Below, one piece after another: positions 16,508 to 30,700 of a stretch of DNA of 64,000 nt. Each line of letters starts with the position of its first letter. Positions within the stretch are counted from its first letter, which is position 1. The stretch spans positions 76,290,017-76,354,016 of the forward strand of contig NC_134949.1 of assembly GCF_965638725.1 (NCBI RefSeq). The letters are read 5' to 3'. This DNA is from Aptenodytes patagonicus. Taxonomy: Eukaryota; Chordata; Aves; Sphenisciformes; Spheniscidae. Under the pieces are notes generated by a model. That model did not search any database and was not told the origin of the DNA. It saw only the letters and a program-made list of their open reading frames with translations. Both the position numbers and the translations under genes were made by a program.

Positions 16508-19500
16508 GGTACCCTCCCCTTCTGTGGCAGGGCGGAGGAGTCTAAAGGGATGTCTTGTCAGCCCTGTAGATGGAGAAGTAGAAGGTCTGATGACTCCTGA
16601 GGGAAACCTGTAGTCTTGCAGGAAGTCAGAGAAATGATTGAAAGATGGATACACTTGGAGATGCGCCCCATTAGCCTGGTGAATACCTTCTGAATACATC
16701 AGCATCAGCCCTCTGCGTTTGCAATACGTCACCTTCTTGCTAGATGATTGATAACCACAGCCAAAAGCAGGTATTAATATGGATGATGAGTGTTTACCTA
16801 GGATAATCTAACTTATATCAGATTGCTATCCATTGTGGGAGCTGGAAAAGTTAGTAAATTACTCTCCAGTCATAACATGCCAACATCAAGAAAAAGGTGA
16901 CTTATCCAGTGTCGCTAGCTTGAGGTTATTCCTAGCGTACATTTAGAGGATGCAGTTTCTTGTTTGATTCGCTAAGGATCTCTTGCATCTAGTTTTCTTA
17001 CACACAAGTAAAAATACAAAGCTGAATAAAAAAACCACCAAACCCCCCCCAACCCCTAATAGTCAGAAACACTATCCTGTCTCATGTGTTGGTTGGAGTA
17101 AAAGCCCAAATCATGGGCTTGAATAGGTCAAGCAGTGGAGCAGTAAACAGAAAAAAGGCAGGAAGCAGGAATCAGAGAAGCCATTTCCATAAGCTGCTTC
17201 TAAGTGATTGTTGGACTCATCACAGTCATGGATAGTGGGTTCGGTCCTCAGGCAAAGAGCTAATCATACTTGATGCCTAGCCTTGCTGGTTCTGTACCTA
17301 GGGTTTTTATCTCTCCTCCTTCATTTTTTCCTTTGTGAAATGGGAGAGAGAAGCAGAAGGGGAAGCAAAGCAAACAGGGAGCTAGAAATTTGCTGATTAG
17401 AAGATTGGCCAATAGAAAGTTTACTGTGGCAGCCTCACAAACAGGACCAGCCTGTGGTGCAACAAAAATACAGGTCAGCTCGTATGCTTGACAAACACAT
17501 GTGCATGTATGTGGAATCTGAGTGAGGAGTGTACGGATAGGCGCTGCTAAGGCTTGTTATGAGCTTTTCCCTGACATGATGTGTCTGTGGAGACTGCTCT
17601 GAAGCACACTGTTAGTGAAGGTGCAATTGCTCTCCTGCTTTTGGGGGGATATTGCTCTGTTCTCTGCTCATGCCAGGCAGAATTGTTCATTGAATATTCA
17701 GAACTGGCATTAGCTGCAGCTCACTCTGGTATAGATGCAAGGAATGAGAGGGAAGTTCAGGTTTCGGCCTCATGCAGCTCTTGTGATGGCTGGGAGCTGC
17801 TATTATGCCTCTATCCTTTTTAAAAGGCCATGCCATGATGCATCCTAGCCAGCAGAAGGGATTCTACTTGCATCTACTTCAATGTGAAGTTTACATTTTC
17901 CCTGCTCTTTTCCTCTTGCTCTGACAGATCAGAGACATTTTTTGACAATGTTTAACCCTTAGCCTTAGAAGGGGGCTATGCATTGCATCCAGGAAACATT
18001 TAACAAGCAGAGACATGGAAAAGATAAAACTACTCACCTATTCCCTTCTGGAGTAACTTCAGAGCCTCTCTTTATGCACAGACCACAGGGCCAGAATCAA
18101 AACGTACAACTGAGTCTGTGAAAATTAACCCCCTACCTTTGGTATTGGCCAATGTAAAGTATATTCTCTTCACAATGGTTCTCCTTGTGGTAGAAAAACC
18201 AGAATGTGTTTGGCACTGAAAATGAGCCCTGGTTCTCCTGCCACTGGAATGAGACAAGTTAACACAAAATAAACTGTGAAGACAACCAGCTCAGCCCCTT
18301 CTGTTGGAACTGGGGAGAAGGGGAAGAGAATGGGAGGCATGGAGAAAGATTTATGTTGTTACCACACTGTAGAAAGACAACTTTAGCTTTTCTTATCTTT
18401 TGACCACTTTGCAAAGTCCGAACTGCTCTGAGTTGGTGTTGCTGGAGTATCACTCTCTCTTCCAAACCTGGCTGTATTGCCAGAGTCCCACTCGCCTCCT
18501 TGTAGAGACTGGGGCTTGTTTCAGGCCGCCTGGAGGGCAGCAGGGAGCTGAACTGGACAGGTCAAAGCCTGAACTGGCTTATTGCAGGGTCAGGTGACCA
18601 TCAGCTCAAGAGCAAGTGCAGGGCCTTGACAGCATCCTCTTAAATTAAATGGTTTTAATGTTGTACCATCAGATGTCTCAATGGCACTAAGGAGTCTAAA
18701 AGTTAAGTGTTTAGTTTCAGCCAGTAGCAAGAGACAGGCTACCTTGCCCAAATACCATCCAGGGCACCTGAGACATGCACATGGGACTGCCAGCTGTGAC
18801 ACAGGGCCTGTAAGAGACCCAAGACTTGTGGAGAAGCAGCTGAAGGGCAGGCAGGATCCCTAGGGCACCTAAAAAGTCACTAATTGCTTTTGACTAGGGA
18901 CTGAATCACTCCTACAGAGTGGAGGGAAACAGGACTTCAAAGAGCACCCTCTGGCCACAGAGGGTAGAGCATTAAGAGAGAAGGATTGAATCCCCCTCTG
19001 GAGATGTCTGTGTCTCTTCATTGGCTTCAGACAGCATTTTATGCAGACATCAGGTGAAATTAATCCAATCCCAAACTGAATTTCCGTAATGTTTTTTTTT
19101 TCAAAAGGTTTTTATTTTTCCCTTAAATTCTCTATGCCTTTGTGACTTAGGGTCCTAAATCCATTTATTTTTACCATGACCAGTGAGTCTAAGTTGCTTT
19201 GGTGTTTTAAAAAAAATATATTTCAAAACCACCTCCCTGGAAATCTGTAAGAAGTCTGCATGCAGAACAAAGAACTCCAGGTTTGTCAATTCTACTTTAG
19301 TGATTAAAATTTAAAAGACTCTTCTTCTCCCTTCATAGCTCTTTCTTGTCATGATCCTATGAGAAGTTGGTCATCTCACTCTTCCTAGAAATCTAACCAC
19401 TTCTAAGACGGCATATGGGACATGATTTATTTGCAAACAGCAACAGGAGGCAATACTTTGGGAAGGAAATGCATGTGCTGAGAGTGTTTGCATTCACAAA

Positions 19501-22500
19501 AAAACATGTGGATGTGTATGGGCATATGTAAGCTTGTACTCTTGAAAAATGAAGTAGCCTGTAGTTGGGTTATGGATCATAACACACTAAAAAATACAGC
19601 AGTTCAGGATGATGAGCTGTACATGAAACACTCATTGTCAATCCTGCCATTTCTCAGCTGATTCACATAAATGAGGAAGTGGCTTTGGCATGTAATCAAT
19701 ACCCTAAGTAAGGGAAGTAGAGTGAAGCTTGCTGTAGCAGCAGGACCCCTTATTAGAAAGAACATAACCTATTCTTGTTCTTAAAGATGATCTAAAGGGC
19801 ATAGACTGCTTATCCTGACACTGTAAATGATAAAAAGCCAATTTCTGCGATTGAAGTTCAGTGCTGAGGTGGGTGAAAATGTTCTCGTGTGGTGGAGTTT
19901 TACCTAGTGGGGTCAGACATACATCACTGACTTGCGTCACGACCATGTACTTTCCTATATCTTTCCCTAAAAATATAGGCTACAGTCATTGTGCCTGTCT
20001 ATTTTTAAACTGCTGGTAAGGACACCAGTGATCCATTGCTTGCTCTTGAGTAAAAGGTGTAGCTGTGGTGTGTAGGTGGCCAGTAGGTACGTCAGCAACT
20101 ATGGTATTCTGACGGTGTCGGGGTATAAATCATCTGAGATTTGAGACCTTTGTCTCTTGTGCTTATTCTCATTTCCTTTGTGCTTTCCTGTTAATTTGTT
20201 AACTCTTTGGGAAATACATCTCACTTCTGTCTGGCATCTGAACAGCATCTAGCACAGTGTAGTTCTGGCTCATACATGCTAACCATAGCATCTTAAAAGG
20301 CTGTGAACTATCATGGCAGAGTCTGCAAAGTAGGAAATTGCAAACAAAGAATTTTGTGTTTAATTTGCAGTAAGGGGATTTAAGTTAGATAGTAAGGCAA
20401 GCTTTCTAACAGTAGTACAGTGAAATATAAACAGATTGCCTTGGAAGGCTGTGGATCTATTATCACTGAGAAACTCAGAGAATAGATTAGCCATCCCCTT
20501 TTTAGGACTCACTGGTAAACTGAACCTGCCCAGAAACATGGTGATGAACCGTATGACCTCTTAACATCTTCTTTTGGGCTTGTTTTTGTGTTTCTGTGAT
20601 CGTTCAAAGCTGACTCTCAACTTCAACCCCATACATCCCACTCAGACTAGGGGGAACTTTGTGTCCAAGTTCTGTATTCACCTTGTAAAACCTGTTAACT
20701 GAGCAAACCTTATCTGCAATCCATCAATACATTTTACGTCAGCCATTTACGTCACACGAACATGTTTTTCAGTACTATTTTTCAGAATAGGCCCTAACTT
20801 CTCTGGGAAGCTGTATTTTCGTGGCGCAGCTCTGAATGGAAGAGATACTCTCTGATGTAAACCAGGTGCATGATTACAGAGGCCATTAGCTGCTGGCCCA
20901 AAATTTATCTAACTACTCTGTTGCACATTCAGCACGATAATGTCTGCGGGCCTGATTCCAGCGCTACTGCATAGTTACTAGAGTTGCTTTTCTTCTTTTC
21001 TCTAGACTGTATGAGAAGACCTGTACTAAAAACTACTTGAGGTACAGAACAAGCTGTAGAAAAGCCAGTCTGCTAGGGATCATGTAAATGCCTCACACAA
21101 TAGAGGTAATAGAGCCTTTGTTGAGGACTGCAGTGTGATCAATGCTACATTCAGGTCCAGGCACTACTGTTATCACAAGCGTATTGATGAAAGAGAAGAA
21201 CCTTCAAGGGATAATTATAAGTAAAAGTAAAAGTTAAATATGTTATCTGGGGCGAGGGATGTTTAAAAGTATCAGGAAAGAGTAGAAATCCACAAATATT
21301 TGAAAGGTGTAAACGTCACAAAAAGGGGTATTGCTTCTGAAGTTCAGTGAACCATAGGATGTTACAACATTTTTTTCAGTAACGGACAAGTCTGAGACAA
21401 ACACCAGGAAAAAAAGACCAGCTGAAAAACAGTTTTCTCCAGTTTGCAAGCTGGAAAAGAAATCTGACCATCTAAGTACAGGCATTTACAAAGTACGTTA
21501 GCAGAAGCTGTACAGCTCTTCAGACAGGCAGATACTACTGACCGTATGTCGCAGAACATACCTTTCTATAATGACAGAAGCACCAAAGGCCAAGGAGTCA
21601 TCTGACCTTTTCTTCCACCCCCATGAACTTGGCAAAGAGAATTTTTGTCTTTGTCAAGAAGCTACCTAGCGGGCTACAAACCATGCTGAGCATTACGCAT
21701 GCAGTCATCTCCTCTTGGCTGACCAGTATGTTTGCCACACAGTCTCACCCATGGAGCTGGGCAAGAAATACATGCTGCTGCTGAGCAGCTGGATGCCGAC
21801 ATGTCATTGTAAACAATGGACAGAATTGGGAGAGAGGAAGAAAGGCAAGTTACACTGAGAGACTGCATGATAACCAGACAGTCAGATGTCAGAGGCTGAA
21901 ACAGCCTGCTCCATGTACTTGACAAAGTGTCCAGCCTCTGCGAGCATGGTCCATGAAACGTGCAGCCTCTTGGGCTGGTTTTCCTTACCCATGCATACCA
22001 CGAGGGATGGGGAGTAGTTGATACATTTATATAGAAATACACATATTTATATGCAAAATACAACTTATGTAGAGGAAAACGTTGTTAGAGGCCGAACAGG
22101 AAACCCTGGGGAGTATTTTCAAGACAAACCAAGTAACTTAGGAACTCTGCTGCATTAACATTTGTTAAACTTTGAAAACATTTGTCCTCAATATTTGCCT
22201 ATGCATACTGAACATGAGGTACACTTTACCCTTGAATAGCATGTATTTTAATCCCACCATGCAGAGAGCAGGAATCCTACTAAAATAAGAGTATTTTTTG
22301 TGTTACACTCTTGTAACAACAAACATCATTGTGGTTTGAAACAAAGCTTGGTTTTAGACTTAGAAGTCCAATTTAGGGGAAAATAAATAGCTCTACCTGA
22401 TGCACCAGGTCATCAGAACTGACAGACATTTCAGATGTTCCCAAAGTGGGTGGGAAACCACTTCAAACAGGTCTGTCAGTGCTTACCTGTCTCAGCCCAT

Positions 22501-25500
22501 GGTGAAGCTCTAAGCAATACACAGTGTAGTGTAGCGCAGCAAAGATGGGCCGTGAGCTACATGTACCTGAACTGCATACCAGGCAAATGGGGGATGGTGG
22601 GAATTTTCTGCTGCTGGATCCTCCACATCACTGAATCATGATTTCACAGCAAGTTGCAAGTATTTCTTTTTGAAGAGCTGAATAAAATAGCACAAAACCC
22701 ACAAGCTGATTCAGTTGTTACATGAGTTTGTGATTCTACCTGTCCTGAAGGAATACAAAGGAAAGGACCTGCTATTTTTTAAAATTAGAAACTTTATTGT
22801 GAATTTTGTATTACCAGAGTTTGTACTCAAGCCGAGTAATTAACAGCTTAGCTGTTACGCAGTTACCCCTAACTCTTTACAAAGTCCCGTGGCATTTGTC
22901 ATCTGAAGCAATGTGAGGAGGAGGCAGACTATATCACTGAGACTTTTAGGAGTGTATCAGGCATCTAGCTTATATCTCAGACCCCATGAATGAAGCACTG
23001 CTTCCTGTGCCCCTACTTTTCTCTCTATCTCTCTCCGTTTAGATTGCAAGGTCTATAGGCAAAGGTCATTTGCTCCTGCACCTGCTCAGTGCCTACTCTG
23101 CTAGCTGTACAGCAGCACAAATAACATTGTCACCTGGAGGAGCCTCCCTGAGTAGAGGTCACTTGTTCCTGTCAAGGTATGAAAAAATAGGGGTGCTGTT
23201 TTAATGTGGGAGGTTTTATCTTCAAACCAGTAAGTTAAAAATCTTCCCATACACATAAATCTCTCAAAGAAAAGAGAAAAGAGAAGAGATCCTCACCTGG
23301 ATTGGTTTTATCTCAGAAATGTTACCTCTATATTATTATCAGCTTTAGTCCTGGAAGAAAGAATGTCTAGTCAAAAACACCCATCTGCTAATCAAACCAG
23401 AACCGATTGCGTCAGCTCCATGGTCTTTGGTAATGCTGCTGGATGACAGTGCCAAGTTTTCCCACAAAACAGGGAACAGCAATATCAGTTCACTCCAACG
23501 TTTTGGGTTTTAATCACAAAACACCTGTGAGAGGACGTCTTACTTTTTTTGCAGGAGTGCTGCAATAGCCTGTGGTAGATTGGGAGGTGTCTTTTCTCCA
23601 AGTGTTTGGAGAAGTCTGATGGGCTGTGCAGTTAGTAGGTACTGGGCAGGCAGTAGTATTCCCTCAACAACATTATTCTATTTCCAGTTATTTGTACAGC
23701 ATATACCTAAAGATCCACAGTGTTAAAATGCAAATCTTGTTTGAGAATTTAATACTAAAAGGAGGGCTTGGTTAACAGTCCTAATGACAAAACTCTTTTT
23801 GCTCACAGAACCACATGCAGAGCAGACAGTAACACAGAAACTCTTTAATACAGCATCAGCCCAAGATATTTCAGCTTTTGCCTTCCTTTGAAAAGTGGTA
23901 GGAGCTATGAAATTTATACAGTTTCTGTATTCTCTGCTCAAACGGTCACAGGAGAAACTAGAAGAGATCTGCTCCTGCCTGGAAGTTTGCAGTAGGTGGG
24001 AAAAGCAAGAAAGAACTGCTAATAGGAGTGAGAAACATCCCAGGTAGCTGAGTTCAGACGCAGCAGTGAGCTATATCATTATTTTCCTCACTGTTTTAAA
24101 CATAAGGGTAGGGTAGCAGGGAGACTTCAGGATGCCTTGAAATTCCAGGCAATTCGTTTAACAGCTGCAGGAGAGATGTGACAAAACAAGTAGAAGGGCT
24201 GGAAAGCTGGAGACTGATGGTTGATTTGCACCTCATTGCAGCTTATTGCCCCTCTCAGCCTGAGAGCTGAGTGGCAGGCAGCAACAGCTGTACCTTGTAA
24301 AGCTGATTTTCCAGCAAATGAGCCCCCTGCTAATTTGAGTACCAAAGTTCATTCAGCTAGTCCTCCTCGGAGGAACAGCTAAAATAGCTTTTGTCATCCA
24401 GTGCTATCTCTATCAGAGAGGAATAGAAGGTATTTTTCCAGATGCTGTTGTAAGTATAAGGTCTTGGACTGGGTTTTTTCCAATGGGGGGTTACAAGCAA
24501 TATTTAAAAACACGTTGTAGTTAAAAAGGCTAATATCCTTTAATGGAGGGTTACTTATATTTGCTTGAAGGCTCTTGTGTACTTAGAGAATGTACTTAAA
24601 TCTAACTGTAATGTTTTTAAGTTTTTGTTTTAAAAGACATTTTGTATCTCTAATATAGGAGACTGCTTCAACTTCCTGGCATTTATTTTTAAGGAGTAAA
24701 TCTTTTAAATTAGCCATAATAATAAAAGCAGTCTTTTCTCTAAAATTATTCTGAGATTCTTGCTATTGTTTGGTTTTTTGGTTTGGGTTTGGTTTTTTTT
24801 TTTAAAGTATTCCTGTGGCTAAGGGCATGTTTATTAAGGTAAATGTTACTACTTACGGAAACAATGGTAGAAAAACAAACTTGGAAATCTTGACTCTGCA
24901 TATATAAAACCAAGTTGCTGGCATGCAGGAAGCTTGTAATAAACCAATTTAAGTAAAACATTGAGTAGTTATGTCTATTGCAATCTCGATTAATAAATAC
25001 GTGTGATTTTCCTCTTTGCTTCACAAGATTATACAAGTGGCAACTCTTGTGTTAAATGCTAGTGAAGCATGTTGCTGTTTTTGAGAAAAGAACTATTTTT
25101 TCCTACCTAACAGAAAAGCAGGGAGCTAGCCTCTTGAGGACGTTGCTTCGTTTTGTTTCTTGATGCGCAGTTTGAGTAAAAAGACACAGTTCAGTGAAGT
25201 CTATATCCTTCTGGGGGCAAGTTGGTATTTGTACTATGCAGGGGGAAATCCCTTCAGGGTCGAGTCTGGTGTTCTGCCCCTGTGGGCAACCATGTCACTC
25301 CCTCTCACGTGCACATACCACCTCGTGAGCTCTAGTTCTAAAGCTGTTATTTAATTTTCCTCTCCTTTTACCCCTAACAGAAGTCTGGTCTGTAATGGTA
25401 CTATTCTGATAGGCTTGGCTACGAGTAAAACCCAGTCTTGGAGGATCTGAGAACTGTTGCTGCTGTAGGTCATGTAGGTTACGCGGTTAACATACACTGG

Positions 25501-27171
25501 ACTCTTGACTACTTCCCTGCTTCTTACTTCAAAGCAAGTGTTGGTTTTGTGTGTGTGTTGGTTTTTGTTTTTTAACATTGTATATAATCTTCTGGAGAGA
25601 AGCAATACGGTGTATTTTCAGAGCTGAGGAGTTGAAAGTGATAGAGTGGTGGGAGGTAGGTATATAGCTGCAATATTGGGTGCAAAATATCACTTAAAGC
25701 TACCTGAAGCTCCCAAGAATCAGATTTTATCTGGTGCATTATTTTTTTTTATAAATAATATATCCTATAATGATCTAAATGTCATAGCTAACTTCCAATA
25801 GTATTGCTTGTTTCCCTCTTGCTTCTTTCCAATTAAAAAGATTCAGTCAAGCTGCTGATGGCTGCCACAGAGCTCTGTTCAAGTCTGATCACATTCGTTG
25901 AGTTACGCTGGCTGGTGGATGGCGTTTCTCAGTGCTGATGTTTCAGCAGATGCTCTTTTTTGGGGTGAGGAACTATGAGCGAAGCCCACAGTGGGGTGGT
26001 GTCAGATGAAAGCTCCCAATGACTCAGTTCAGAGGAGAAGGCTGCAAATTGCAAGGTAGAGACAGGTATCTCACTTGAAATGTGGCTTTATGCCTGCAAA
26101 ATGCACATTCCATGCCTTGGTCACACACACATGCTTATCCTATTGGAAATATCTTTTAAATTTTGTCTGGGACAATAGATAATAAAAATACAAATAGAAC
26201 TGAAGTGCTTCTGTAAGGTATGTTTCTTGGGCAATTCCCTGTGTGGTAGCGTGACAGCTGTAGTTGTGGCTAATTTTTATAAGAAACAACTGGTTTGGGG
26301 GGTTTTGTTCTTGTAGGCTCACTGAAATGCTGAAACTCTTGTTGCACTCGCTTTTCCCACCTCCCAACATCCCCCAAGTCGGTACCCACAAAGAGCAAAC
26401 CCAGAAAGACAGCCCAATGTTTTCCTGAGAGTAAACTTCATTTAACTCTTGGCTTCTGCAACCTGTCACGAGACGGTATTGAGAAAGCTACAGGCTCAGA
26501 ATACTTCAACTGACTTGTGTAGCTGTGGCTACAGGGTTTGACTGGGAGGCCACTGAAAGAGATCAGAAACTGATAATGTCTATAGCTGTAGGAGATACCT
26601 TCAGTAAATAGCTGGACAGTTGTTGCTGTTAGACCTGAGCAAAAAGCCTTGGAACCAGGGAAGGAAGTACATGCTACAAATGTGATCAGAAGTAATAGTT
26701 ACAGAAGCTGTGTGAGGCTTTTGTTTCTTTTTAATGAACACTTTTTATATAAAAAAGAAATACCCGGTTTGGGATAAATTTGTCTGAGTAATGTTGCTTA
26801 GTGCTTCCTTTAATCTAAAAAGATAGTCAACTGCTAGGTTGCAGGGAGTTCTTCAGTTCTTATTTTTATTGTGTGTCCTGTCCCCGTTCCCCCCCATCTC
26901 ACCCCATTATTGTAATTAAGAATAAACAGTGAGATTTCTCAAAGTATTTCTTTCTTTCTTCCCCACCTTCTCCAAATCCACAGCAGTTCTAGTTCCCTGG
27001 AGAACTAAACATCATGTCTGAAGGTTTCTGTCACAGCTGGTATGTGGACCAAGGATTTTCAAATCACTTGATACCAAAGCTTCAAGTTGTCTGCTGAAAG
27101 GCAAAATTGGCGCAAAGAATATGTGTATGTTGATCATCCTGACTCTTATATCTTGTCCCTATTCTTTCCAG
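16508..27171. other. SPX-IRAG2 intergenic / IRAG2 5' region, no gene seen
   Basis: More than 10 kb between divergent SPX and IRAG2. Open frames here are short, and I recognise no product or conserved exon pattern. GOLT1B, expected beside SPX from the human order, was not found. Non-coding first exons and the IRAG2 promoter probably lie in the right part but cannot be placed from sequence alone. Confidence 0.55.
24770..24804 (+). repeat. T/G low-complexity tract
   Basis: Runs of TTTGG and TTTT (tttggttttttggtttgggtttgg), ending in a 10-T run. Similar strings recur through the IRAG2 introns. Confidence 0.6.
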
Positions 27172-27198
27172 ATACTTTGCAAAAGAGGTGAATTGATA

Positions 27199-27790
27199 AT
27201 GTCTTCAGAACACGGAACTAACAAACGGCATCATAACCCAGTGGACAGTATATGCAGAAAGATCAAATCTATCCAAATGATGGACCAAGTCTCTAACCCT
27301 GCTTTGCAGATACCAAAATTTCAGTCCCGGAACTTCGACAGTCCACAGTGCAATATCAAAAAAAATCTAGAAGAAATACTGAAGAAAAGAACTTTTAGGA
27401 GTCATGATACTGGTCCACACTTAATTAGTCCCAGCAGTGACAGTGTTTTCTCTGCGGACTTGGAATTGCTGTCGCCTTGTCTCAGGCATATCTCTGACTC
27501 CTGTTCTGCAACTGCTACGTATTCAATCATTAAAAGTGAAGAGAGATCCAGCAACTCATGGATGCCAGTATGCCCCATGGAGAACTGTTCTCCATCCTAC
27601 TTCGGATCCAGAGAGGCTAATACCCAGAACAAACTGTGTGCTTTACCAAATAGCGAATCTAGAGATATGCCTTGTGAACAGAAGTATCTTACGTCAAGTC
27701 CAAACTTATATTTCTTCACATCTGATAAAAAGTCAGAAAGTGCTGTGATCCAATCTCCTGTGCCAAAGAGATTATCTTTGAGTGAAAGAG
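27199..27790 (+). CDS. IRAG2: IRAG2 exon 1 (first coding exon seen)
   Basis: The exon begins at 27172 after ctattctttccag; ATG is at 27199 and the donor is gtaaaa. Encodes 197 residues, polar and serine-rich, starting [14 protein letters not shown] and including [11 protein letters not shown]. The open frame continues 5' into the intron to another ATG at 27121, but the strong acceptor argues against that start. Confidence 0.82.
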
Positions 27791-30700
27791 GTAAAAATCC
27801 TGGAGAGAAGAAAAAAAAAAACAAACCAAAAACAACAAACCCTCCCAATCCAAAATCTTAGACATCCAAACGTTAAGCCTACATAGGTGATATTTATTTA
27901 CTACTTAAGCTAGTAACGATATGTTTTGGAATCACTCAAATCCAATAAGACTGCAAAAAGAGCTGAGTAAAATCTTAATTTTTTTTTTTTTAAATATTAA
28001 TGTGAATGTAAAAAGTGAGGAAGTAATAAGTCATGTCAAAAACTCTTTCAAACTTGCCAATTCCTTTTTGTGGATAAGAGATTTGGCTTTTAATTTAGTC
28101 TGCCTTTAATATAAAAAGATATATGAGTTTGGGTGTGGATTTTTGTTTGGGTTTTTTGGTTTGGTGTTGGGGTTTTTTTTTAGGATTGCTTTCTTAATAA
28201 CTTAATCTGACCGTGATGATTTCTCTACGATATATCTGGAGGGGGAGGGAAGAAATAGCTGGCCTCTTAAAATGTTCTGTTTTACATGTTTACTTCGTGC
28301 AAAAGAATAGCCAGAGTTGCCAAAAATGCATGTGTAGAAGTAGATGCATAAACCAGTTCCCAACTCAGAGGCTCCAGCTACAAACAGTTCCTGGTGTTAT
28401 TTGGCAGCAAAAGCTCTGTTTTTATTGGTGGGGGGGAGGGAGCTGGTTGGTTGGTTTGGGGTTTTTTAATTATCTTAAAATAAATAAATAAAAAGCCAAG
28501 AGTCATTCAAGCTATGGTATGGTATGTGTGCTTGTGCTATTACAAACATAATATTGTTGTTAGAAGCTGTGGTGCCTGAAAGTTACTACCAGCAAATAAA
28601 GATGGACAATAACAAACTCTATTCTTCATAGGATGGAAGCAGTCACTGGGGTACAAAGCTGACAGCCTGTATGATGTGAGCTTGATCTGTGAAGAAGACC
28701 TACTGACCACCATCTTCTGTGCATGTGACATCGAGCGTACAGGTTTGCCAGTGGCTTTTCATTGCTCCATTTTATTCTCCTCTCAACAAATTTTCAGGGC
28801 TGAGATTGTGGTACGATTCCTGAGACAGGCCAATCTCTGTAACGCTTAGGCTGACTAGCTCTCTTAGCTAGGTGGCTGTATGCGTGGCAGATGCAGAATA
28901 AATCTCTGTGCCTCTTTTGCATGGTGCCTGTCTTCCCTCCTCCTTCCCCTTCCCTCCCCCCAGATGATCTTTGCTGTATTTTAGTGCAGGGGAAGTAGAG
29001 GAGCAACGTGCTTCTAGCAATCAACCTTATTGGAAATGACTGTTTACCTCTTTTAGGCTTTTTCCTGTTAGAAAAGAGAACTCTTGGAAATGTCAGAGCA
29101 AGAGATAATTCCTCTGCGTTCCACCTTAAACATGACTAAAAGTGGTAGAGAAAGGAGTCGTCTAGCAGAGTAAGATAATGTTAGTCACAGGGTTTGCCCA
29201 ATTTGATGCGAGACCTGAAAGTAGTAGCATAGCGAATGTGTTGAGTTTGTTCTTCTTAAACTGAAGTCCACAAAACTGGTAAACTGGATTGTCACAGTTC
29301 TGTATTACAAAAGCTCTAAACTGTTCTTTTCTGGGTCACACTAGAACTGCAGGGATCAGTTGCTTGTCTACAGCTCTCAAGGGCAATTGAATACACGTTA
29401 GTGCAGATCAGTAGCATGCCCTTTTACAGCTTTTTATAATGGCCTACTAGACTTCAGTGTCTGGCACGTGGACACCTGTATCTATTTTAGGAAAAGTAGC
29501 GGTTTCCAAGATAGTTGATTATTTGAGACATACAACGAGTCGGGGATTGGAAGATAGTGGTCTTGAAGAGCTATGCAACATGCTTGACCCAGATCAGAAA
29601 GATATCTCCATGGACCTGGAAACATATCATGCCATCATGAAAGAGTGGATTGAAGACTGTAAGAGAAAATGGTAATAGCTTTTTTTCAATCTATCTCTTA
29701 AAAGCTTCTGTGAAAACAGGAGAGTAGAAAGTTCTCCTGTGGCTTGTGCCTTCCGTACTGTGGAACAAAGATGGTATCAGGACACTGTGACCACAGTGTA
29801 GGTTTTGGCTGAAAGCTTTTAAATGTTACGAAGTTGGTAAGCAATCCAGTGTTGTACTGACTTTGTCACTCTTGAATCTTCCTTGTTTCAGGGAAGATGG
29901 TGCCACTGAAGAACCAACAGCAAGCATGGAAGACCTGGAATTTAAAGTGCATAAAAACACCTCTGAAGGTGCAGACCATTTTATTCTGTTTTTATTCAGG
30001 AAAACTCCACTTTCTTACTCTCTAACAAAAACCCCCATCTCTTTCAGCAAAAAAGACGCATGTCCGGATGAATGTTACATCAGGAAGCTTGGAGGCCTTT
30101 GGGGGTGATGTGTCTAAAGGAGACATGTAAGTCCATTTAAGCAATTCTTTCTCAGAATTTAGTACTCCTAGCTTTGAATTACTTGAGAGCAATTCCTAGA
30201 ACCACTGTTTCAGAAGACTATCTTGGCAGAGTTTCTAATACTGACCTCAGTCTGCACTAGCTCTTGATGCTATTGCGTTCTTCCTCACAGCTTCTGCTTA
30301 GACTTAAAAACACACTAGTAATTTTTCCTACCAATATTTTGGTTCTTCTGTGTCCATTTCCCTCTTTAATTCTCTGTGGTCAGAGTTTTGCCATGTGTTT
30401 CTTTTCCTTTTTAAACTGGTTCCTTCCCTTCCCCAAGTTCTTAGGTTATTACAATAGAAGATATTCTCTCCTGAAAATCTGGTCCCTGGTTTTGTTTGGG
30501 TTTTTTATCTTTTATAGTCATGACTCTGCCTTGGATTCTGTTAATAGCAAAGCACTTATCTTTGAAACTTCTGGTGTTTGTTAACTTTTGCATTTTATGC
30601 ATAGTCAAAAATCTTAAGATCTGCTTTCTGATGCTTCCCTATCATTTCTCAGGATCTCAAAAGGGCAATTCTTGTTCAAGTTTCAGTTGAAAGCATAAGT

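Noticed and set aside
27121-27198. Upstream in-frame ATG (27121) giving IRAG2 a hydrophobic start (MCMLIILTLISCPYSFQ)
   Set aside because: A strong pyrimidine tract and acceptor (ctattctttccag) ends at 27171, so this stretch is most likely intron. It would count only if transcription began just upstream without splicing.
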